Below are positions 24,001 through 36,000 of a stretch of 64,000 nt of DNA, one piece after another. A program made the position numbers and the translations under genes. The notes under the pieces are model-generated. The model was given only the letters and a program-made list of their open reading frames with translations. It was not told the origin of the DNA and did no database searches. Location of the stretch: NCBI RefSeq assembly GCF_018320785.1, contig NC_054877.1, forward strand, positions 32,200,151 through 32,264,150, written 5' to 3'. Origin of the DNA: Cheilinus undulatus. Taxonomy: Eukaryota; Chordata; Actinopteri; Labriformes; Labridae. The stretch's first letter is position 1, and the number at the start of each line of letters is the position of its first letter.

Positions 24001-27000
24001 AGAGCGAGCTCTGCTTCTTTACCTCTCAGGTGAGAGGCAGTTGTTTATAGTATAATATTGTTACTATGGATTATTTATCAAACATGTTTTATTCTGTATT
24101 TTACAATTTCTCCTCAAAATGTCTATAATTATCCTGATTTATTTTCTGTCAATGACTTTTTTGATGTTCAGGAGCGACAGAGCATCATTAAGTACTGGCT
24201 GGACAATCTGCGAGCCAAACAAGGGGAGGTGCTTCACAACATTCACTTCCTGGAGGGACAGCCAATCAGTATGCCCACATCTGTTATGAATAGGCTTATT
24301 TCATGTTCTTATATTTTTTTAACTTGTGTTTTTTGGTTGCATAAACATTCTGTGTTGTATATATTGGATTACATGTTTTATTTGATACATTAGTAGGCCT
24401 TAAGTAAATATCACACCAGTGGAATGCTCTATTCCACAACCAATAAGAGTAGTAATTTAAGTGTTGGTAGAAAACTGCATCAGTTATTGTCCAAATATCA
24501 TCTTAGCTTTCATTTGTCATGACCATGTTGTGTCCTCTGTAGTACCGGAGCTGGTAGCTCGAGGTGTGATCCATCAGATGTTTCCTCTCCATGAGCAGAG
24601 GATCCTCAACCAGCTTATGACGTCGTGGGTGCAGGCTGTTTGTGAGAGGCAGCCTCTGGGTGAGAAATACTCCCAATTTTTTAAAGGGAACCCTACTTAT
24701 CAAGACATATTAACCTTGTTAGAATAACATTAACGTTTTTATACAGGTGTTATTAGAAAATTAGAATGTCATGTAAAAGTCCATTTTCCCTTGATTTAAT
24801 TCAGAGAGTTACATTTCCATGAATTCTAGATCCATCTCAAAAAAGTGAAATATTTCGAGACTTTTTTTTGTTTTAATCTTGATGATTACAGCTTACAGCT
24901 CACAAAAATCAAAAATCCACTATCTCAAAATATCAGAATGTTGTAAATATATTGGAAAAATCCCTCTGTTTCAATTCACACTAGGACAATCATGGGAAAG
25001 ACTGCTGACTTGACAAATGCGCTGAAGACAATCAGTGTAGTATTCACAAGGAGGGTAAGCCACAGAAGGTCACTGCTGAAAGGACAGACTATTTTCAGAG
25101 GTTTTATCAAAGCATATTCATATAAAGTTGACTGGAAAAAAAAATGAGGTAAGAAACCATGCACAAACAACAGAGATGAATTCAGCCTTCAGAGGATTGT
25201 CAAATAAAGCAGATTCAATAACATGGAGGAGCTTCACAAAGAGTGTTCTGAGGCTGTAGTCAGTGAATCAAGAGCCGCCACATGCAAACAGGACCAGGAA
25301 ATGGGCTACGTGTGTCATGTTCTTTGTGTCAAGCCACTCCTGAACTACAGGCAGCATAAGCCTCTCACATGGGCTAAGAACTGGGCTGTTGTGGAACGGT
25401 CCAAAGTCCTGTTTTCAGGTGAAAAGAAAATTTTGAATTTCATTTTGAAATCAAGGGTCTCAGAGTCTAGAGGAAGATTGGAGAGGCACAGACATCAAGG
25501 CGCTTGAAGTTCAGCAAAGAGTTTCCACAGTCAGTGATGGTTTTAGCAGTAATTTCATCTGCTGCTGTTGGTCCACTGTGCTCTGTCAAGTCTAGAGTCA
25601 ACACTGTCAGCCATCTACCAGGAGATTTTAGAGCACTTCATGCTTCCATCTGCTGAGAAGCTTTATGGAGACACTGACTTCCTTTTCCATTGTGACTTGG
25701 CAGCTGGCACCTGCCCACACTGAAACCAGAACTACCAGAAACTGGTTTGCTGACCATGGTGTTACGGTGTTTGATTGACCAGCCAACTGGTCTGATCTGA
25801 ACCCCATGGAGAATGTTTGGGGAAATGTCAAGAGGAAGATGAGAGACACCAGACTCAACAGTACAGATGAAGTGAAGGCTGCTCTCAGAACAACCTGGGC
25901 TTCTAACACCATAGCAGTGCCACAGACTGATGGGCTCCATGCCATGTTGCATAAATGCAGTAATTTGTGTAATAGGAGCTCTAATCAATTACTGAGTACA
26001 TAAATGAGCATAATTTTCCAAAAGGTCAACATTTCTGTGTTATTAATCCTCAGTTTGGACTGATGCTTTGTCATATTTTGAGATATCCATAATCATCAAG
26101 ATTAAACAAAAAAGTCTTTATTTGTACCCACGCTGAAGAAATCGGCAGGGGGTTATGTAAAGGGTTCCGTATCTTTGTTTGTTTGTTTGTTTGTTTGTAT
26201 GTGTACAAGATAACTTGAGAACGGAAAGTCCGATCTTCACCAAACTTTCAGGGAATATTGAGATAGTGACAGGGAAGAATCAATTAGATTTTGGTGATGA
26301 TCCGCGCACCCGTTCGGTTATTCTCAGACTTCGAAATTTTGAACACCATAGTAATCAATGGGAGCGTGAGTTCCTCGGTGGTGCTGCTTTGGCGTGGGTC
26401 TGCCGCCTCAGACAGCCATTCTAGTTCCCTTTGTAAAGCCAGTTTCATCCTTAAATCTTATAAAAATACTATAGGCTTATTATTTAAAGTAAACATTTCA
26501 GACATCTATTCTATATCTAAGTTGTTTACACTTTTTTTCTGCTTTCTAGATGATATCTGTGACTACTTTGGGGTGAAGATTGGCATGTATTTTGCCTGGC
26601 TGGGCTTCTACACAAACTCCATGCTTTACCCTGCTGTCATCGGCTTCCTACTTTGGATCCTGGCAGAGGCTGACCAGGTACTCTGAACCTAAAGCTGTTT
26701 TCACATATACAGTCCTAAACATTTTAGAAGGCTTCAGGCAGACTGACCTTGAAGCCTCCCTGAGTTGTTTGTTCAAATATTCAAGTCCCAGAGGGAGATT
26801 TTCCCTGTCGGACAGAAGAAGGGAGGATCGGGAGGCTAGACATAAAAAAGGGTAGTGAAGAAATGATGGGCAGAGCAAGAGATTCATACTATGCTGACAG
26901 TGTTTTTGTGAATGTCAGAGAAAGCTGGCTAACGTTTCCTGCTGCACAACCGAATGTTAGAAAGAAACTCACCTAGAGGCTGGCATGTAAAACCTTGGGG

Positions 27001-30000
27001 AAAGTTGAGGAGGAAAAATAAGACTGTTGTCAATCACACATACTGCTCTCCCTAGAAAATGTCAGGAATTTTTCATGAGTTTGTGTGAAAATGCTAAATG
27101 TCTTTAACCAGATCTGTCTTTTCAAACACCTGGGACATCAGTGCAGCTCACACTTAAACTGCCAATGTATTGAGCACTGATGCCACTTCGTTTTTCTTTT
27201 ATCAACAAATGCTTTCAAGTCAGGATTGTCAGGGTCTAACAGAGACTCTGAGGTCCAATTTGCCACCTGTCCTCCTGCATTTGTTTGATTTTCTTTGTGT
27301 TTTGCAAAGATAAGAAAAGTGTACAAGTTTAAAGCAACAAAATGTCACGACAACATTAATTTTTGATGGTGATTGTTAAAGCACTGGAGAATTAATCTTA
27401 CATTCTTCTAATTCTCACGCAGACCAGTCAGGATATCTGCTGTGTTGTTTTCGCCCTCTTCAACGTTGTGTGGGCGACGCTGTTTCTGGAGCGCTGGAAG
27501 AGGCGGGAGGCTGAGCTCGCCTACAGGTGGGGGACCCTAGACACCCCCGCTGAGTCCTTAGAGGAGCCCAGACCACAGTTCAGGGTGAGAGGATTGTTAC
27601 TTAAGTAGAAGCATGCATGGATCTAACACCATGTTGTTTTGTTGTGGGTGTACAATGACTTTTAATCTCTCCTCTGCAGTTACTCAACTCCAAACATTCA
27701 CAATTGGTCTATGTAGGGGTTAAAAGACCTCTAGAGTGCTCTGAAAACATCCTAAATCGACAATCACATTAGCTACAGTAGATTAAGTTAATTTCCTCTC
27801 TAAGGTGGAGCTTCAATTTTGATCTGGTTGCATGTTTTACCAGTGAACTGTTACGCAACCCTGCAGTGCTTGTGAAAGCTCACAATACCAGGAAGCATGG
27901 TCGTGTTTACAAGAGTAGCGTGTCCACACTTCCCACGTGCTCTCAGAGGAAGAGAAAGAGGGGGGTGTGGGCTGCCTTTTCCCGCCCAACCCCCGCTCCC
28001 CCCGCCTCCTGTTGTGTGAAATGAATAGATGAGCAAAGGGAGGGGGAAATGGGGTAGATGCGGCCAGTTTGAAGAAAGTATGTGGAAAGAGGTGTCTTTG
28101 AGCCCGGCTAGCTCAGTCGGTAGAGCATGAGACTCTTAATCTCAGGGTCGTGGGTTCGAGCCCCACGTTGGGCGCAATTATTTTGAGGAGGCCTTCCTGG
28201 TGGCATGATCTCAGAAGATAGGACCAAAATGATTGTAGTCCCTTTCACTGGGGCATTTTGGTCAGGGCTGTTGAAACTTGTTGCTGTTAATGTGGAATCT
28301 TAATTTGTCAAACTCTTAAAACCTTCACAAAGAAAGTGCTGATAGTAGTAGTATGTTGACTCCACAAAACTCCATAATGTTTCTTTCAGTGTTATCTATT
28401 AGCTCTAAATTCTATTATTGACATTAAAAAATTAGATTTATTTAAGCTCCTGGGCTGACACTACCACATAACCCTACCCTTTTATTTTCCAGGGCTTGAG
28501 TGTCCCAGTTCTTGTTGGAATGGAGGGGTAGGGTGAAGTGCCGGGGCCACATGGCCTTTCAAATAGAGATTTGAAGCGCTACTGGAAATCTCCTAGAATG
28601 CCATGTGAATCATATTTTGATAGATATGACATGAGCTCAAACTGGGAAATTGTGGAAAGTTTGGCCAACATGGCTGCTCAAGCACCGAAAGAAGATAACA
28701 AGAGTAAGTAGTTTTCTTTGTGAATATGATTTTAAAATTACAACAACCATCTAATATCCTAATTCAGTGGTTCACAACACTCTTCTATTGGATGAAAATG
28801 TTTTAGCTCCCCTGTCCCTCACTACACACATCAGTACAAAACATTTATCAATATACAGTTCTGTGGAGAACTTTGAGGCATGTAGATGGCCTAGATGTGT
28901 CTAGTAAGCCGTCTTAGGGCAACACTGGGTTGAAGGAGGATTGACACAACTCTGGTCGTGCCCTGGATGTCCTTGTGTATTATCAGGGGCATGGGAAAAT
29001 AACATGTTGACAAAAGAAAATGTCCACATTGGGTGGATATAGTGAATTAGCATGACCTAGAGCAGTGTTTCCTAACCATTTTTCCTTGGAGCCCCCCCTA
29101 CACGTACCTAAGAAAAGCAGCGGCCCCCCCCCCCCCCCCACCCCCAGGACCCAAGAGCGAAGAAAAAGTGACACACTGCCGCCAAAAATCAACATAGATT
29201 TGAATTGTTTCACTGATAAACCCCTAATGAAAGGCCTAAAGCTGTGTATAAACTGCTATTTTTAAAGGATATAACACACATTGTGCAGTTGTAAACGCAG
29301 TTGTCTGGTAACTTTGCATCTGTTGACATCAACGCAGTAAAGGTAACAGTAAGAAATGGGACTGCTGATTATAAAATAGATTAGAAACTAGAAAAGCACC
29401 CGAAGAGCCCAGACCTCCGCCATAAGCCCTATCTCCCAATAGTAAAGAATCCTGTAAAAAATTCCTGGATCCAGATGGTGATCCAGATCACTCCCAAAAT
29501 CTAATCAGTTCCTCCTTATGCCATTTCTGACATTTCCTGGAAATTTCATCAAAATCCGTCCATAAGTTTTTGAGTTATGTTGCTAACAAACTAACTAACA
29601 AACAAACCCTCCCGATCACATAACCTCCTTGGCGAAGGTAACGATGCTGATGCCTCAAAATGGCCAACAAGAGGAAACAGGACCATCAGTGAGACAATTT
29701 TAATATGGACACTGCTGCTGTGGTGTAGTTGTCAGATCAAGTAATAAACTGCATGCATCAGAAACAGACTTTTTTGTCACACTTACACAGCAAAAAGTCT
29801 TGTTCAGAAGACCCCCTAACCCTTGTAAATGTTTGAGATGAAATCAGTGAAGACCGGCTTGTTGAAATTGACACAAACCAAAAGTTCCTTACAAGAGCTT
29901 TGATGTACATATCTTTTGCTAAGTCCATCATCTACTCAGTCAGTTTGTCAGGAAATTACATGTTTCACAGTTCTGGTGGCTGCTGCATGATTTTTTGGCC

Positions 30001-33000
30001 ACACAGTCTCAACTTCCAAAAACTGAAAAGTATTTTGAAGTATTTAAATGTTTATTTATGAACCAACTGCAGTATCAGTCTCTGGAAACTGTGAGGATCG
30101 AAGCAACTATTTTGCAGCTCAAATGTTTTAAATCCAGTCTCAACATTATAAGGTTGCAATTGTGATCTAAATAAAGGCTTATTGGCTGTTCTCTCTCTGT
30201 CATATGTCTCTGCAGGGAGTGAAGCGCTGCAGTCCCATCACAGGCTGTGAAGAGTTTTACTACCCGCCATGGAAGAGAGCTGTGTTCAGATGGCTGGTCA
30301 GCCTGCCCATCTGCCTCCTCTGTCTCTGCTTTGTCTTCCTCGCCATGCTGCTCTGCCTGGAACTGCAGGTTTGAATACATAACACAATACGGACATTATG
30401 CAATGCACAGACTTGGACTGAAAAGCAGGGCTGATACTATTTGAATGTATTTCTTTTGAAGAGTGTAGATTGGCTGAAACAGCATTAAAAACAAAAGAAA
30501 AAACAAAAACCAGCATTATAACTTAATATACAGAAAAAAATCATGGACCCAAAACTTAATTTAGTTTTGAATATGCTGATTATGTCATGTTTTCAACAAG
30601 TTAAACAAAACAACTTCAAATGGACCTCATGCCATTTAATTTTATAGCTGTTTTAAAAATAGCTGTGGGATTTGAGGGAGCAAATAAGAATGAAAAGGAC
30701 GCATTAAATATTTATAAAGTCTCTAATGCACCTTGCAGGAAGTAGTGATGGAAATCCAGGAGCTACCTAGTATCACAAGATTCATTCCTAAGATCCTCTT
30801 GGCGCTTACTGTGACCGTATGTGATGAAGTGTATAAAAAGATCGCCTACTGGCTCAATGACATGGGTAAGATACATTTCATATATCCTTCACAGATGTGA
30901 GTTATTTTCTTTTTGATTTATGATTCTGTTGGGATTATTTTGTAAGGAATTAAATCAAAATGCTTCAGATTATTTTGTAGGGTTGGCAGTCTTTTAGTCC
31001 TCCTTTTGTTTCCTTTTTGATTCTCTGTTATTGATCAACAAGGCATCTCAAGATGAAACCTTTTAGTGCCAATCAGATTCAAACTTGACATATGCTTCTC
31101 TTGTAATTATTTCATTATCCAGAGAACTACAGACTTCAGAGTGCCTATGAGAATAATCTCATCATCAAGATGGTTTTTGTGAGTCATTCTTCCTCTTCTG
31201 TTTGGAGTAGAAAGAAGATAATTCAGCTGATCTAAAGGAGCACTTGACTTCTTGCAATGTTTCCTTCCTGTCTTTGTTTTCACAGTTTGAATTCATCAAT
31301 TCTTACCTAAGCCTTTTCTACATCGGATTCTACCTCAAGGACATGGAGCGACTAAAAGAGGTGACAAGAACTGTGGCCAGTAACAAAAACATTAACACAA
31401 AATAACGTTCATAGGCCTGACTGCTAATTCTTTGTTGCTGCCTGTTAAGTTTTCTATTCCCACAATGCAAAAATGCAGTGATAAAGCTGACAATGTACTG
31501 CTCCAAATCTTGAGTTAGCTATTATGAAACAATTGGTCTTTGGCTTCTTACAGTCAGACAAAATAGGCTTCTTATTTCCAGCTGTCTACTCAGCTTTTGT
31601 TCTGCAGCTTCATGAGTCGTTACAAAATGCTGGCACATTTGAGAACCTTGTAAATGGGGTCTTTAATACATATAATGGCTAGACCATTTTGTTAGGTACA
31701 CCTAGTTAACTGCTCAAAGTCTAATCAGACAATCACATGGCAGTAACTGATGCATTTGGGCAAGCAGACATGCTCAAGATGGAGTGCTGAAGTTAAAACC
31801 GAGCATCAGAAAGGTGATTTAAGTGACTTTGAACGTGCTACGGTTGTTGATGTCAGACAGTCTGGTCTGTGTATTTCAGTAACTGCTTATCTGATGGGAT
31901 TTCCATGCACATCCATCTCTACAGAGACCACTGAATGGTCTAGAAAGGAGAAAATATACAGTGAGCAGCAGGTCTCTGGGTAAAAATGCCTTATTAATGG
32001 CAGAGGTCAAAGGAGAATGGACTAGTTTGAGCTGATAGAAAGGCAACACTTATTCAAATGGAAACTTGTTCCCACTAAGGTATGCAGAGAGGCATCTCTA
32101 AATGTACAAAAGGTCAAACCTGGAAGTGGATTGGCCACAGCCAGGGCTGCATCAAAGTAATGCTGGGCTCCGGGGCTTACCCCCTTCAACCCCCCTCGCC
32201 ACTTTCACAGCCCACTCACAACAGCATCAGGTCTCTGTCTACCATGCCAAACATCAGACAGACTTGATCTGCATCTAATAACACATCAGCACATAACACA
32301 TCACCCATGACTGGTTAAAACTAACTTTCAAACATTGTGGCATTATTTGTCATAATCATTCAGCCCATAGAAAACATATGGTAATATCAATACAGATAGC
32401 ATCCCTGAAAGGAACTCACCAACTCTGCCAGCCATTATCAATCTCCCTCCCAAAAAATGCATTTGTGTTCATACTGCAGACACACTTTATTCCTGTTACA
32501 CACACAAACATGCAGATGAGAGTGAATGCTTTCACTCCTCAGTTCAACTGTCATAGTCCGTAGGCCAACCCTTTAAACGTGTATCAACGTCCAAAACAAA
32601 ACTGATACGACACACAACAGAGTAACCACAAGAATATGGCAACAAAAAACACAGCATTCTGCTTGAGTAGATTCTTACCTGTACAGATGGTTCTGGCTTT
32701 AATGATGGCAGTGTCTTTAATCAGAGCACTGAAGCCCAGCTTTCTAGCAATGTCACTTTCCAGTGATATCAGTGTTAAATAGCTGAGTCTGTCTGTCCTG
32801 ATTCCTGCACTGGATGGGTCCTTTTCTAACCTATGTGGTCCAGTGCATCCTCCTTCATTCCCCCCACTGTCCAAGGTGCTGCAGTAGGCTGGCTACGGGG
32901 CTGAGGCTGCCGGGGCAGTGGCAGATGTTGTCGGGTTGGGGTAGAGAGAGTTCACCACCATTTTGATTCATTATGCCAGTGTTTACTGAGGCACATGTAG

Positions 33001-36000
33001 CAGCACTGGGCTCCTCTAAAACACTACATTTACCAGCTAAGCAGCAGCCAATTTATCAATCTTTCTTCTTTTGTAAGAGAAAATACTAGTATATGGTATT
33101 GGTATTTTTCATTACTTGGTGGTACTTTAACATCTCATTTGGTTGTTCGCTCATATCAGAAAGTAAACTAGTGTAAACTCCCTTAGTCAGACTGATATCT
33201 ACATCATGTGTGTTTTTGTCAAAAATGATGTAGAATGTAGGCATGTGTTTGTAGCAAAAGTTACAGATGCTTTTTTTCTCCTGACAGATGCTAGCCACCC
33301 TCCTGATCTTTCGTCAGTTCCTACAGAACATCAAAGAGGTCCTTCAGCCTTATCTCTACGAGCAAAACAAGCTGGGTGTCTTCACCCCCAAGGTGCTGTG
33401 GGAGCTCCTCCAAGCCATCATGCTGAAATATGGCCGCCTGGCTCTAGGAAAGGCTCAAGCCTCGATGACGGCTTATTCTTTCCTGGGTCCCAGAGGGATC
33501 CCTGTCAGTCACACGGCCAACGGTAATCCTGAAACAAGGAGACGGGGAGATCTTAAAGCCGGATTCAGGTTGTCAGAGGAAGAGTGGGACATGAGTGACA
33601 GCAATCTGAAGCAACGAAAAGTCAGCTTCACAGAGAAGGTTGACTACCAAGACGTGACGACGGAAACGCAGCCGGTGTTTGACAGCTTCCTCGAGGACAG
33701 TCCCACGCTGGTGGAGGAGGGGATGGACCCGTCCAGTATTTTTGACAGCTGTGATGAGGACAGTGATTGTGAATCGCTGAGTCAAGTATGTGAACTTTTC
33801 ACTCTTATGATGCTACTTTTTTACTCTTTGGTTTTATTGATCTCAGGTATTGCATCTGTCTTTATATGGCATTTCCACTGATATAGGGCAGTTATATGTA
33901 CCATAGGTGTAGGGCATTCACATCATCATCATCATCAACATCATCATCATTATCATCAACCAGAACATAAGCCAGCAAACTTGCCTATGACACAAATATG
34001 TTTTAATTCTTAATGTTGCACTTAAGAATACTATAAGAGTTTTAGTGTAGCAAATGTTTTGGAAAAATGGAAACTGCAGCTGTACATGGAGTCTGCAAAC
34101 CAGTGGTTTATCCAGAGTTTTTACTGTAGCCCAACTAAGGTGCTGACTTTTGTACATGAACACATGTATCAGTTGCACTGATTCACCATTTCTGTTTCAA
34201 CTTATCATGCCTGTTTTAATCACAGACTCAGAGCTTTTATATGGCTCTTTAATATACAAATGTAAGTATTTAAAAAATGACATGATAGCATGCAGACTAA
34301 AGCTGTTTTCACACATGCACAAAACTACTGAAAATTAGCTTTATGTGTGAACTCAACCAGCCAAAATTTCACTGTAGCTTTAAAAAGCTTTTTTCTTGCC
34401 AGCCTCATGTTAGTATTTCCATATGAAGTCAGGAATATGAGAACACAACAGGAAATATTCAGGAAAATTTGCTGTGGGAGAATGGGAAGAGATGATGACA
34501 ATGAAATCACAACACAGCAGCCAGGGGCAGTTTAAATAATTCAGAGGTGCTGAACAAATACCAGTAAGAGACTGTTCCCCATTTAGTTAGAAAACAATCA
34601 CAGACAGTTAACATATTTTTAAGCATCTTTTTTAGAGAGCTACAGGGCATACTCAATCCTGAACTATAAATACCTAACCGTGTTTCGTCAGCTCTTAGAA
34701 GAGCACCATAACTCAAACTCACCACACTTGAGCATTTTAACTCATCTTTATGCCAGGTAATTGCCTACCTTTGCCTAATATTAGAACCTCCTACGACAGG
34801 AGCATTAAGGGTGTGATCTTCATGCATACAAAAGATGATGCTTCTTACTCTTTTGTTCTTGCCAGTATGCTCTTTTCCACTCATTTGTTGACACAGTGAA
34901 CACATCCATTTACATGCTGCATTGATGTAAAGGGAAAAAAGCAGTGTTATATGACTGTTTCACAAGAGCTTTCCTTTGATGCCTCTATGTTTTACCCTTT
35001 TATTGCTTTTTTAAATCAATCAGTCAATATATTTAGGCTTTTTTGACATAAAAAACTAGAACTTGAACTAGAACTTTCTTCCACATGAATATGGAGTCTG
35101 CCACATGTCTTTTGGCAAACTAGTCAGGATTTGACATGAGTTTTCTCCAACAGACCAGAGTGTTGAACTGCAGTTTTTAAGATGTCTTACTATTCAAAGA
35201 GAAAGCCTTAGAAGCTAATGTTTACTTTAGCAGGAGGCCAAGGAGCATGTGTCATCTTCAAAGGAATCTGACTCTCTCTGCCAGAGGAGAAAGACCACCG
35301 CTGATGGGAAAGAGGAGAAAAAATCATGGATCGATCCACCTGAAGAACCTAAAACTGTCACACTGACCCAGGCTGAGATTGAAAGCTGTATGCAGACGTA
35401 TGAGGTGAGTCATTTACTATTATCCAAACCATTCTCTGACCTATAGAATCTTATTTAACCATTTTACTTTATGTGCTCATGGTGATATTAACTTTTATTT
35501 CGATGATCTTGACAGGACACGCTCCAGGACTATCAGGAAATGTTCATTCAGTTCGGCTACGTTGTCCTCTTCTCCTCCGCTTTTCCCCTGGCGGCCATGT
35601 GTGCTCTTATCAACAACATCATCGAGATCCGCAGTGACGCGTTGAAGCTTTGCACCGGCCTGCAGAGACCCTTTGGACAGAGGGTGGAGAACATCGGACA
35701 ATGGCAGGTTGGTGTTTAGAAAATATCAGCAGAGCCTTCAGGCTACATTAAACACTGTCTAAATGTCTTTTCCTCAACATCAGACTGCGATGGAAGCCAT
35801 GGGCTTGATCGCCATCATAGTAAACTGTTACCTGATTGGTCAGTGTGGTCAGCTGCAGCGTCTGTTCCCCTGGTTGAGTCCTGAGATGACCATTATCTCC
35901 ATTGTGTTACTAGAGGTATGAAATGTCCAGAATGGGTTTTATAGTTTTAAGAAAATTTAGTTTTCCATTCAAGATTACTCTTCTTACATGTTATAAAAGA

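Noticed and set aside
25628-25988. Minus-strand open frames of 105 and 116 codons
   Set aside because: They are antisense shadows of the Tc1-like transposase relic, which reads on the plus strand.
28102-28174. tRNA-derived SINE head
   Set aside because: The cloverleaf is complete, with discriminator base and terminator, and no SINE body or simple-repeat tail follows.
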